This document shows, one piece after another, positions 7,476 through 15,591 of a DNA stretch of 37,398 nt (its first letter is position 1; each line of letters starts with the position of its first letter). The translations under genes were made by a program, and so were the position numbers. The notes below the pieces were generated by a model. That model did no database searches. It was not told where the DNA came from and saw only the letters and a list, made by a program, of their open reading frames with translations. Source of the DNA: Scatosoma sp045588185 (GTDB lineage: Bacteria > Bacillota > Clostridia > Christensenellales > Borkfalkiaceae); contig JAZNDR010000088.1 in assembly GCA_045588185.1 (NCBI GenBank), positions 1-37,398 on the forward strand. The letters are read 5' to 3'.

Positions 7476-8507
7476 TTATTCTTTTAAAATATGGATTGCC
7501 TTATTCAGCATATTTAAATTTGAAGTATCAATGCTTCCGTTTTCTTTTAAAGTGGGACAAATCCAAGCCCCTTCTTCAAATTCGTTCCAAGAAAAAACAA
7601 CATAGTGATTTTTAAAGCCGTTTTGCTCGCAGGCAAGTGATTTTAAAGCCCGTGCTTGATTTAAAATTTGTTCTTGGGTGGGAGCAGGAGGGTATTGTGT
7701 TACGGGATAGGTATACCAAGGAACACTGTTTTCAATGCGGGGCATTGGGTTCCACCCCATAGATAAATGAGGAATTACATCTTTCTTTTTTTCGAAAAAG
7801 GCACGGTTTCTTTCGATGATGTACTGATTATACTCATCAAAATTTTCCATAGGTTTTAAGGACGAGGGGATACTGTACGCGCTGTATGCATCGAAAGTAA
7901 AACCGTCCACTTCTTCTTTTCGGTCGTTAATCAAGTACGGCTTGGGTAAATGTTTACTTCGCAAGGTGTCAAGCAACCGAGATAAGGAAATCTGAGTGTT
8001 TTCTGTGGTAATATTATATACATACAATAGAGGTCTACCATCAATTTTTTCATAATATGCTTGTTGCATTTCATTGCAGAGTATTTCTATATCCTGATCG
8101 TTTAATAAATTATTGGAAAGATGAAAACAATAATTCATTTTTTGACGGTACGGACTGTTACTGTGGATTCGATGCACTAATTTTAATTCATGGCAAGGCT
8201 TCCCCGACAAATCCGTCGTGAGCTTTGGATGGCGCTCGTCATCGGGCTGTGTTGGAATGGAAGAATAATAAAAATATATAAAATAGTCAATGCCTGCGTC
8301 AAGTGCAAAAGCAAGTTCTTTATTGAAAACATCTTCCGTGTAATGCGGGAAGCTTACTTGTCCGTTATCGTCAATTTGACCAAAAAAGGGCACTCTGTTG
8401 TGATAATGTTTGGGGGAAAGAACCTTTGCGCCATAATAAGAGTGATATAAGGTTGAATCCACATAGGAATCCCAACGTATTATTCCTACCCGAATGTTAT
8501 TGTTCAT
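7476..8507 (-). CDS. GH99/WbsX-like glycoside-processing protein
   Basis: A 343-residue cytoplasmic protein (no signal peptide) resembling the glycosyltransferase-WbsX/GH99-like TIM-barrel family. Supporting marks are an N-terminal IIRWDSYVDSTLYHSYYG, a central DAGIDYFIYFYY strand, SMGWNPMPR (249-257), and SWNEFEEGAW (306-315), the W-N-E-x-x-E-G signature of the family. GH99 enzymes are endo-alpha-mannosidases, while WbsX-like relatives occur in polysaccharide loci; which activity applies here is open. AGGA lies nine bases before the ATG. It is a single-gene transcript with its own consensus promoter and terminator, divergent from an AraC gene that may control it. Confidence 0.72.
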   Translation of the reverse strand: MNNNIRVGIIRWDSYVDSTLYHSYYGAKVLSPKHYHNRVPFFGQIDDNGQVSFPHYTEDVFNKELAFALDAGIDYFIYFYYSSIPTQPDDERHPKLTTDLSGKPCHELKLVHRIHSNSPYRQKMNYCFHLSNNLLNDQDIEILCNEMQQAYYEKIDGRPLLYVYNITTENTQISLSRLLDTLRSKHLPKPYLINDRKEEVDGFTFDAYSAYSIPSSLKPMENFDEYNQYIIERNRAFFEKKKDVIPHLSMGWNPMPRIENSVPWYTYPVTQYPPAPTQEQILNQARALKSLACEQNGFKNHYVVFSWNEFEEGAWICPTLKENGSIDTSNLNMLNKAIHILKE

Positions 8508-8542
8508 ATTATAATTTCCTACTAATGAAGTCTTGCAAGCTA

Positions 8543-8571
8543 ATTATAATTTATAGACAAATAAATGTCAA
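8543..8571 (-). promoter_or_regulatory. Perfect consensus promoter for the GH99-like gene
   Basis: Read on the minus strand: TTGACA (8566-8571), a 17-base spacer, TATAAT (8543-8548). Both hexamers match the sigma-A consensus exactly. The predicted transcript starts near 8536 with a leader of about 29 bases. One arm of a 12-bp inverted repeat (8557-8568) overlaps the spacer and -35 element. Confidence 0.85.
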
Positions 8572-8621
8572 GGTTTTATCAATTTATTTTCAAGTAGTAA
8601 AAATTTGCAACATTTATTTGT
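8557..8621. repeat. Exact 12-bp inverted repeat, candidate operator
   Basis: ACAAATAAATGT at 8557-8568 and its exact reverse complement ACATTTATTTGT at 8610-8621, 41 bases apart. One arm lies within the minus-strand promoter and the other sits in the divergent gap. The arms are AT-rich, so chance is possible, but the placement suits an AraC-type regulator binding two half-sites. Confidence 0.45.
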
Positions 8622-8642
8622 GTTGGCGGAAAGAAAATTATC

Positions 8643-8671
8643 TTTTCAAAGCATAAAAAAAATGATATACT
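8643..8671 (+). promoter_or_regulatory. Possible promoter for the second AraC gene
   Basis: TTTTCA (8643-8648), a 17-base spacer and TATACT (8666-8671). The -35 element matches four of six consensus bases. It lies about 50 bases before the AraC start at 8723 in an AT-rich region, so other alignments are possible. Confidence 0.4.
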
Positions 8672-8722
8672 TTTTTATACAAAGTCTATTTTTGTAAAAA
8701 TGGATATAGGGGAAATAAGAGA

Positions 8723-9502
8723 ATGCGTTGTGAAGATTTTTGGATAGAACGGGTTTACGTGGTTGCAGACAAAGCCGAAAAGGAAAGCTTTTCCTTTACC
8801 AATGAGTGCCGCGCTTGGTCGGGGTTCGTTTATTGTGTGGAAGGCGAGGGGCTTTTTATCAACGGCAAGCATAAAAAATTCCCCTTTCGAAGCGGCGATA
8901 TCGTGTTGCTTGGAAGGGGGAATTATTATACGATAAAAATGTCGGGCGCAAGCCGATATATAACGTCCGCCTTAAAATTAACGACGGTTGGCGGAGAAGG
9001 GAATTTCCCGCAAATTTTTTCCGTTTCGGACGACGAACGCAATTTAATACAAGAAATCTGCCGAGCCTTTGAGTTGAAAAATAAGGACGGCTTGTTTCAT
9101 TGTAGAATATTACTCACGGAACTGTACGCACGCTTTTTATACAATAAAACGAGTAGTGAAACGCCGAATATACGCACCGAACACGCGCATAGAGCCGCAC
9201 AGTTTATTCAGGCGACCTTTAAAGAAAATTTATCGGTGTCGGAAATAGCCGTACGCTGTCAGATAGGCGAATCGTATTTACGCTCGGTTTTTTTGAGGGA
9301 ATTTGGCGAATCGATCACGAAATTCCGAGAAAAATTGCGCATTCGAGAAGCGAAAAATATGTTGCGGAGCGGTTTATTTTCCAACGCGGAAATCGCAGAG
9401 AATTTAGGGTATTGCGACGTGTATCATTTTTGTAAGAATTTTCACAAGGCAACGGGCTTGCCCCCTGGGCAATATAAAAAGTCGTTAGATACAAAGATAT
9501 AA
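8723..9502 (+). CDS. AraC-family transcriptional regulator
   Basis: A 259-residue regulator with an N-terminal cupin-like sensor (VYCVEGEGLFINGKHKKFPF, then SGDIVLLGRGNYYTI) and a C-terminal AraC DNA-binding domain. The latter shows LSVSEIAVRCQIGESYLRSVF and the second helix-turn-helix AEIAENLGYCDVYHFCKNFH, ending GLPPGQYKK. A GGGG-type ribosome binding site lies upstream of the ATG. It stands between the divergent GH99-like gene and the long enzyme operon that starts 74 bases after its stop, so it could control either or both. Its cupin region is distinct from those of the other two AraC proteins in the window, suggesting a different inducer. Confidence 0.92.
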   Translation: MRCEDFWIERVYVVADKAEKESFSFTNECRAWSGFVYCVEGEGLFINGKHKKFPFRSGDIVLLGRGNYYTIKMSGASRYITSALKLTTVGGEGNFPQIFSVSDDERNLIQEICRAFELKNKDGLFHCRILLTELYARFLYNKTSSETPNIRTEHAHRAAQFIQATFKENLSVSEIAVRCQIGESYLRSVFLREFGESITKFREKLRIREAKNMLRSGLFSNAEIAENLGYCDVYHFCKNFHKATGLPPGQYKKSLDTKI

Positions 9503-9514
9503 TCGTTTCGTGCA

Positions 9515-9543
9515 TTGTAATTGCGCTTTTTCCGTGCTATAAT
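9515..9543 (+). promoter_or_regulatory. Extended -10 promoter of the glycan-enzyme operon
   Basis: TTGTAA (9515-9520), a 17-base spacer and TATAAT (9538-9543), with TG at 9535-9536 giving an extended -10 (TGCTATAAT). The expected start is near 9550, just before the AAAGGAG of the first operon gene. The perfect -10 makes this a likely driver of the 9576-21819 transcript. Confidence 0.7.
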
Positions 9544-9575
9544 TTGAGCAATAAGTGCAAAAAAAGGAGAGTAAA

Positions 9576-11579
9576 ATGAATCAATTTACTGAAATACAGT
9601 TACGGGCGGCAAGCTTTGGCGAAGAGAATGCTTTGCCCGATATTAAAAACGTAAGCTATATTCACGCAGGATTTGAAGTAAAACCCGCAGTATCGGAAGA
9701 AGAACGCAGATACATAGGTAAAGGAATGATTGATACAATGATTCCTTACAAAATGCAGGACGATTACGACCGCGACAAAAAATTAAAAAGATTTAAGGCG
9801 GTCGTTTTGGAAAACGAGTATTTAAAAGCGGTGTTTTTACCCGAGCTTGGCGCGCGTTTGTGGTCGTTATTCGATAAAAAAAGCGGCAAGGACTTGTTAT
9901 ATACCAACAGTGTGTTCCAGCCTTGCAATTTAGGCTTGCGTAACGCTTGGTTTTCAGGCGGGGTAGAATTTAACGTGGGGATTAAGGGGCACAATCCGTT
10001 GACTTGCGCGCCGTTGTTTACGGAGCTTTTAGGAGATACTGGCGTGCGCTTTTACGAATACGAACGGATTAGAGGACTGTCGTATAGCATAACCGCTTGG
10101 TTACCCGAAGGGAGCGAAACGCTGTATATCCGTACGCGCGTGGAGAACGCTTCGGATAAAGAAACGCAAATGTACTGGTGGTCGAATATCGCTTTCCCTG
10201 AAACGGAAAACACGCGTGTGATTGTTCCGGCAAGCGATGCGATACATTGCTTGTATCAAGAGGATCATTACGTAGTTAATAAACAGTCTATTCCGATCAA
10301 CGAGGAGGGCGTAGACGTAAGCCGTCCGATGAATTTGATAGCGTCTAACGATTATTTTTATAAAATTCCCCCGCAGGAGAGAAAATGGATAGCAGCGGTA
10401 GACACAAACGGTACGGGTTTATTGCAATATTCCGAGTCGTTTATGAAAGGCAGAAAGCTGTTTCTTTGGGGTAAAAAGGCTGGCGGACGGCACTGGAATG
10501 AGTTTTTATCAGAGAAAGGTCAGGCGTACATAGAAATTCAAGCCGGTTTAGCGCATACGCAATTAGAGCATATTCCTATGCCCGCAAATGCCGTTTGGGA
10601 GTGGACGGAAGCGTACACCTCTTTGGACGGCACGCAAAGCAGTTTTTATGGCGACTGGGCTACGGCAATTAAAACCGTGGAGAATACGCTTGCAGACAAA
10701 GAAAAAGCGGCGGTAAGCGTTGCGCCCGAAAAACTTTGTGAATTAACGCCTCCCACGGAAAGCAGACTTGTTTTTTATGGCAGCGGTTGGGGTGCGTTGG
10801 AAAACGCTACGCGTATCAAACGAAATAAACCGCTTATTGATAGCGTTTGCGCGTTCCCTTATAGAGATACGGCGGAAACGAGAGATTTCCATTTCTTGCT
10901 TGAAAACGGTTATTTGCCTGAAAAATCGGTAGACGAAACGCCCAACGGTTACGTTGCGGGCGAGTTTTGGCGGGACGCGATGTTGCAGTCGTTACAAAAT
11001 GAAAGCGGACGGCATTGGTTTACCTATTTGCAACTCGGCGTTACGCAGTACGCGTTGGGCAAGCTTGCAGAAGCGCAAGAGGCTTGGGAGAAATCCTTGG
11101 AAAAGACTCCCTCGCTTTGGGCGTACAGAAATTTGGGTATGTTGTATTTGAACGAGTACAAGCAGACCGAACAAGGCTTAGCATATATGCGCAAGGCTTA
11201 TCAAACGAAGATTGCGCGCGATACCTATGCCTTTCTCAAAGAATATGCCGCAGTTTTGACGGCAAACGGATGTGATAGCGAATGGCTGGAAGTGTATCAA
11301 AGTCTTTCGGCGTCTTGGCAAGCAAAGAGCCGTTTGCAGGTATTTACGGCAATTGCGTTGCTTAATACGGATAAGCCTTACGAGGCGGCGAAAATTATTA
11401 CCCCGCAATTCGTTTTAAGCGACGTTAAAGAGGGCGAGCTGTCCGTGTCCTATCTTTGGAAACAAATATACACGGCTATCGTTAGAAAAGAAACGGGCGC
11501 AACACAAGCGGAAGCGGAAAAAATAGCGGGAGAGAAATATCCTTTGCCCTACGAATTGGATTTCCGTATGCACGACTGA
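9576..11579 (+). CDS. DUF5107-like protein with C-terminal TPR region
   Basis: A 667-residue cytoplasmic protein. The first half has the features of DUF5107, a galactose-mutarotase-like beta-sandwich: LPELGARLWSLFDKKSGK (88-105) followed by SGGVEFNVGIKGHNP (127-141). The second half, from about residue 480, is helical with tetratricopeptide-like repeats (WFTYLQLGVTQYALGKLAEA, then LWAYRNLGMLYLNE). Proteins of this type are often encoded beside glycoside hydrolases, and the mutarotase-like fold suggests carbohydrate binding or turnover, but I know of no certain activity to assign. The ATG at 9576 is chosen over the upstream in-frame GTG because AAAAAGGAGA lies just before it. It is the first gene of the operon. 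Confidence 0.8.
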   Translation: MNQFTEIQLRAASFGEENALPDIKNVSYIHAGFEVKPAVSEEERRYIGKGMIDTMIPYKMQDDYDRDKKLKRFKAVVLENEYLKAVFLPELGARLWSLFDKKSGKDLLYTNSVFQPCNLGLRNAWFSGGVEFNVGIKGHNPLTCAPLFTELLGDTGVRFYEYERIRGLSYSITAWLPEGSETLYIRTRVENASDKETQMYWWSNIAFPETENTRVIVPASDAIHCLYQEDHYVVNKQSIPINEEGVDVSRPMNLIASNDYFYKIPPQERKWIAAVDTNGTGLLQYSESFMKGRKLFLWGKKAGGRHWNEFLSEKGQAYIEIQAGLAHTQLEHIPMPANAVWEWTEAYTSLDGTQSSFYGDWATAIKTVENTLADKEKAAVSVAPEKLCELTPPTESRLVFYGSGWGALENATRIKRNKPLIDSVCAFPYRDTAETRDFHFLLENGYLPEKSVDETPNGYVAGEFWRDAMLQSLQNESGRHWFTYLQLGVTQYALGKLAEAQEAWEKSLEKTPSLWAYRNLGMLYLNEYKQTEQGLAYMRKAYQTKIARDTYAFLKEYAAVLTANGCDSEWLEVYQSLSASWQAKSRLQVFTAIALLNTDKPYEAAKIITPQFVLSDVKEGELSVSYLWKQIYTAIVRKETGATQAEAEKIAGEKYPLPYELDFRMHD

Positions 11580-11614
11580 CCAGTAAAAATGCAGCAACTT
11601 AGGAGAATGAAATT

Positions 11615-13699
11615 ATGCAGTTTCAGGATAAAGTGATAAAGCCATTTACGCCCGTAGAGGCGGAGGAAACGCAAAACGCCGTAAAAGTTGGAATAATCGG
11701 TCGTGAATATACCTTTTCGGGAAATTCGTTGCCGTGTTCGATTTTATCGAAAGAGAAGGAAATTTTGAACGCGCCGATGCGTATCGTATTAAAACAGCAC
11801 GGTGAAGAAGTCCCTTTTACGACGACAGCCGTACGCTTATGTACGCACACGCAAGAAAACGCGGTAATCGTGGGCAGTATGCAAAGCGACGAGTTTATTA
11901 TCAACACCTCGTTTAAGGTAGAATACGACGGTTATTGCTATATAGATTTAAAACTGATGCCCCGTGGGAGAACGGTTGCGGAAAACTATGAAACGGGGAA
12001 AGCTCCTCGCGAGCGTGATTATCAAATCGAGGGCTTATGGTTGGAGATTCCGTTGCATACGGAAAACTCTTTCCTGTACCATTTTTTCCGTAACGGTACG
12101 ATATATAGAGAGGACGGTTCGGTTTATAAGCCTGTGGGCGAGGACGATTTCGATAACGTCAGCGGTATGTTGGAGGAAAAGGAAAGCTATCGTCTTAGTT
12201 ATAAAGGAATGTTTTGGCTGGGCGACGACGAGCGCGGTATAGGCTTTACTTTCCCTAGCGATGAAAATATCCAGCCGATAGAGGAAAACCGCTTTTTTGA
12301 AATCATCAACAAGGGCGCGGAGCGTGTATTGCGTATTCGTTTTTTGGACAGTTTTCCTAAAATTTGGGCGAAGCAGTTGCGGGAAAACCCGCAGCCTGTC
12401 AGCGCAATGCACGACGTACTTTATCCCATTTCCTATTCGTTTGGAATGCAGGTAACGCCGATAAAGCCGTTTCCGACGAACGCGCTTATCCATAATGCGT
12501 TACATATTGATTGCTTCAAAAAAATCAAAGGAGATTATGCGGATTTCTTTGCAAATCCCGTCGTCGAAGGCGACGAGGAAATCGGTTACGACAGGTTAAA
12601 GCGTTTGGGGGTTACCACGCTCGTTTTGCATGAAAAATGGAATAATATGCAAAACTATCCTGTTTTGAATAAATTTACGCAAAATCAATTGCAAACCATC
12701 GTAAAAGAATGCCATAAGCGGGGAATAAAGGTGCTTCCGTATTTTGGGTACGAGCTTTCTACACTTGCACCGAATTTTACGGAAATTCAAGAGGAAGCCA
12801 TCATTAAAAACGACGGTAAACACCGTGGCGGGTGGTGGAGAGAACCCCCGCAACGCGCATATATCGTCTGTTACAATTCTTCGTACGCAGATTTTTGGGT
12901 AGAGAATATTAAAAACCTGATAGAAACCTATCATTTCGACGGGGTATATTTGGACGGAACCATTACGATCCACGGTACTTGCAGCAACGAAAAACACGGT
13001 TGCGGTTATACCGACGCGGACGGAAAACGCCACGGTACGTATCCCATGCACGCCATGCGCGAGGTCTTGAAAAAACTGTATTCAGTTATCGAGCCGTTGG
13101 GCGGAATCATCAATTGCCACGACGCTTCGACCAATTTCTCCGCAATGGGGTTCAGTCATTTGATGTGGTCGGGCGAGCTCTTCCAGTTAAAAGTTATGAA
13201 AGAGGGCGTTGAAAAATTCCCGATAGACTTTTTACGGGCGGAATTTACGGGCAGGAATTTCGGTGTTCCCATTGAAATGCTCGCATATCAAAACCGTCCG
13301 GTATGGACTTTCGAGCACGCCGCGGCTTTGGGCATGGTACACGGTTCCTTCCCCCGTCCAAACGATATCGGATTCCCGTTGGAATTTATGAGCAAGATTT
13401 GGAAAATTACGGACGCTTTTCCTATGGCGCAGTCGGTGTTTATACCGTATTGGAAAAATAACGAACTGACGAGCGATAACGATAAGGTAAAGTGCAGTTA
13501 TTATCAATACACGGATATCAAAGGCAAAAAGCACGCGTTGCTAATAGCTTCCAACCTATCGGGTGAAACCTTGCACGGGGTAAAAATTCAGGCGAAAAAC
13601 AGCACGGTAACCGTGCTCAACGGAACGGCAAAAGAAAAACAAGACGGCATCGAGTTCGAGAAATTTACCTATATAATCGCGTCGGTGGATGAAGAATAA
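11615..13699 (+). CDS. DUF6067-like putative glycoside hydrolase
   Basis: A 694-residue protein without a signal peptide. Residues 1-285 form a beta-rich domain with GMFWLGDDERGIGFTFPSDE (198-217) and SFGMQVTPIKPFP, matching the pattern of the DUF6067/GH123-like family. A TIM barrel follows, with strand motifs TTLVLHEKWN, IKVLPYFGYE, FDGVYLDG (441-448) and MWSGE (517-521). Acidic residues at Asp442, Asp447 and Glu521 are candidate catalytic groups. A short C-terminal beta domain ends the protein. Family membership is by pattern recognition; an exo- or endo-glycosidase role is inferred from the barrel and neighbours. AGGAGA precedes the start, and the gene end overlaps the extended frame of the next gene. 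Confidence 0.7.
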   Translation: MQFQDKVIKPFTPVEAEETQNAVKVGIIGREYTFSGNSLPCSILSKEKEILNAPMRIVLKQHGEEVPFTTTAVRLCTHTQENAVIVGSMQSDEFIINTSFKVEYDGYCYIDLKLMPRGRTVAENYETGKAPRERDYQIEGLWLEIPLHTENSFLYHFFRNGTIYREDGSVYKPVGEDDFDNVSGMLEEKESYRLSYKGMFWLGDDERGIGFTFPSDENIQPIEENRFFEIINKGAERVLRIRFLDSFPKIWAKQLRENPQPVSAMHDVLYPISYSFGMQVTPIKPFPTNALIHNALHIDCFKKIKGDYADFFANPVVEGDEEIGYDRLKRLGVTTLVLHEKWNNMQNYPVLNKFTQNQLQTIVKECHKRGIKVLPYFGYELSTLAPNFTEIQEEAIIKNDGKHRGGWWREPPQRAYIVCYNSSYADFWVENIKNLIETYHFDGVYLDGTITIHGTCSNEKHGCGYTDADGKRHGTYPMHAMREVLKKLYSVIEPLGGIINCHDASTNFSAMGFSHLMWSGELFQLKVMKEGVEKFPIDFLRAEFTGRNFGVPIEMLAYQNRPVWTFEHAAALGMVHGSFPRPNDIGFPLEFMSKIWKITDAFPMAQSVFIPYWKNNELTSDNDKVKCSYYQYTDIKGKKHALLIASNLSGETLHGVKIQAKNSTVTVLNGTAKEKQDGIEFEKFTYIIASVDEE

Positions 13700-13718
13700 A
13701 AAAGTGAGGAATAAGGAA

Positions 13719-15587
13719 ATGAAACAGGAATTTATGCTCGGGGTAAACTACTGGGATTCCGTATCGGGTACGGAAATGTGGAAGAGGTGGAACCCCGAAG
13801 AAGTAGATAAAGATTTGGCGGCACTTAAAAAATGCGGCGTGGAATATTTGCGCGTATTTCCCAACTGGCGGGATTTCCAGCCTGTAAAGCTGCTCCGCGG
13901 GAATAAATGCGAGGGCAGAGAATACGTGCTCGGCGAAAACGAAGAGGATTTAACGGAAAACGAATGCGGTTTAGACTACGTTATGATAGATCGTTTCAAA
14001 GCCTTTGCGAGCATGGCGGACAAATACGGAATGAAGCTCGTCGTGTCAATTATGACCGGTTGGATGAGCGCGAGAATGTTTTACCCGCCTGCATTAGAGG
14101 GAAAGAACTTGGTTACCGACCCCGAATGCTTGATGTGGACGATGCGCTTTGTCAAAGGAATTGTTACCGAGTTCAAGGACATTAAAAACGTCGTTATGTG
14201 GGATTTAGGCAACGAGTGCAACAACTTGGGGTACGTTACGAGCCGTGCCGAAGCGTATACGTGGACGGGGATTATCAGAAACACCATTTTGAGCGTGGAC
14301 AACACGCGTGAAATTTCGTCGGGTATGCACGGGCTCGGTATCGGCGAGGGGAATTGGACGCTGGAAGACCAGGGCGAATTTTGCGACTATGTTACCACTC
14401 ACCCGTACCCGTCCCCCTCAATCGGGGCGGATAGCGAACCGTACAACGGCTTGCGCCCTACGATTATGCCTACGGCGCAAAGTCAGTATTATGCGTCCGT
14501 TTCTAAAAAGCCTTGCATTATCCAAGAAAGCGGCGTTTTCTCGGAAACGGTAGGCAATGCAAAAATGGGCGGGGATTGGGTAAGAGTTAATATTTTATCC
14601 GCCCTTGCAAACGGTTATAAAGGGTATTTATTCTGGTGTGCTATGGAGCATACCAAATTAAAGCACGCGCCCTATTGTTGGGTGAATATGGAGCGTAGCT
14701 TGGGTATCGTAGACGTAGACAGGAACCCTAAGCCTGCGGGACTTGCGATGAAGGATATGGCGGAGGTATTGCATAAGATTCCCAACGACCTGCAAAGAAA
14801 GACGGATGCGGTATGCGTATTATGTAAAGAAATGCCTAAACACGAAGTGGCTTGCGGCACGTACGTTTTATCGAAAGAGGCAGGCTTTAATATTACCTAT
14901 GTGAACGAGGGGTTAAGAGTGCCTGAAAGCGATTTGTATTTAATGCCTTGTCCGACAGGTTGGGGCGTATTGCATAGAAGAACGCTAGATAGTGTGTTTG
15001 AACGGGTGGAGCAGGGCGCAGATTTATACGTGTCCTTTAACGGCGGACACTTTAACGAATTTGAAAGAATGTTCGGCTTACGCTCTAACGGTATGACGAG
15101 GGGTAAGAAAAAGCATATAGCAAAATTCCCGTTCGGCGAAGTGGAATACGCTTGCGATTATGAAATTTATATTGAAAGCATCGGCGCGGAAGTGCTTTGC
15201 ACCAACGAAGAGGGAAATATCGTACTTTCCAAGTACCGTTACGGAAAGGGAAACGTTTATTTCTTGAATATGCCGCTTGAACTTTTGGTATATAACACGC
15301 ACGGTGCAATGAACCCCAAGAAAGCGACGGCTAAATATTATGAAATTTACCGTATGTTCGCGGAGAAACAAATAAATAGTTATAAGCTGCAAACGCATAA
15401 TCCGAATATCGGTATCACCGAATGTAAAGGCGACGACGGGAACGAATACTTGTTTGCAATCAATTACAATAACGAAACGGAGAAAGTAGATTTCTTAACG
15501 CCCGAAAATAAAGAACGGTACGAAGTTATTTACGGAAATACGGAAAATTTGCCTGCGTGCGACGGTTTGATTTTGAGGAGGAAATAA
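13719..15587 (+). CDS. Clan GH-A glycoside hydrolase (GH5/GH42-like)
   Basis: A 622-residue retaining glycoside hydrolase of the (beta/alpha)8 GH-A clan. The N-terminus reads MLGVNYWDS. The acid/base is Glu166 in WDLGNECN (161-168) and the nucleophile is Glu270 in CIIQESG (266-272), the expected strand-4 and strand-7 glutamates. HPYPSPS (228-234) lies between them. From about residue 360 a second alpha/beta domain follows that resembles the trimerisation domain of GH42-type beta-galactosidases, then a small C-terminal beta domain. No signal peptide, so it is cytoplasmic. The frame extends to an ATG at 13689, but the GAGG nine bases before 13719 favours that start. The sugar released is not clear; beta-mannoside, beta-galactoside or beta-glucoside are all possible. 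Confidence 0.78.
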   Translation: MKQEFMLGVNYWDSVSGTEMWKRWNPEEVDKDLAALKKCGVEYLRVFPNWRDFQPVKLLRGNKCEGREYVLGENEEDLTENECGLDYVMIDRFKAFASMADKYGMKLVVSIMTGWMSARMFYPPALEGKNLVTDPECLMWTMRFVKGIVTEFKDIKNVVMWDLGNECNNLGYVTSRAEAYTWTGIIRNTILSVDNTREISSGMHGLGIGEGNWTLEDQGEFCDYVTTHPYPSPSIGADSEPYNGLRPTIMPTAQSQYYASVSKKPCIIQESGVFSETVGNAKMGGDWVRVNILSALANGYKGYLFWCAMEHTKLKHAPYCWVNMERSLGIVDVDRNPKPAGLAMKDMAEVLHKIPNDLQRKTDAVCVLCKEMPKHEVACGTYVLSKEAGFNITYVNEGLRVPESDLYLMPCPTGWGVLHRRTLDSVFERVEQGADLYVSFNGGHFNEFERMFGLRSNGMTRGKKKHIAKFPFGEVEYACDYEIYIESIGAEVLCTNEEGNIVLSKYRYGKGNVYFLNMPLELLVYNTHGAMNPKKATAKYYEIYRMFAEKQINSYKLQTHNPNIGITECKGDDGNEYLFAINYNNETEKVDFLTPENKERYEVIYGNTENLPACDGLILRRK

Positions 15588-15591
15588 CGCC

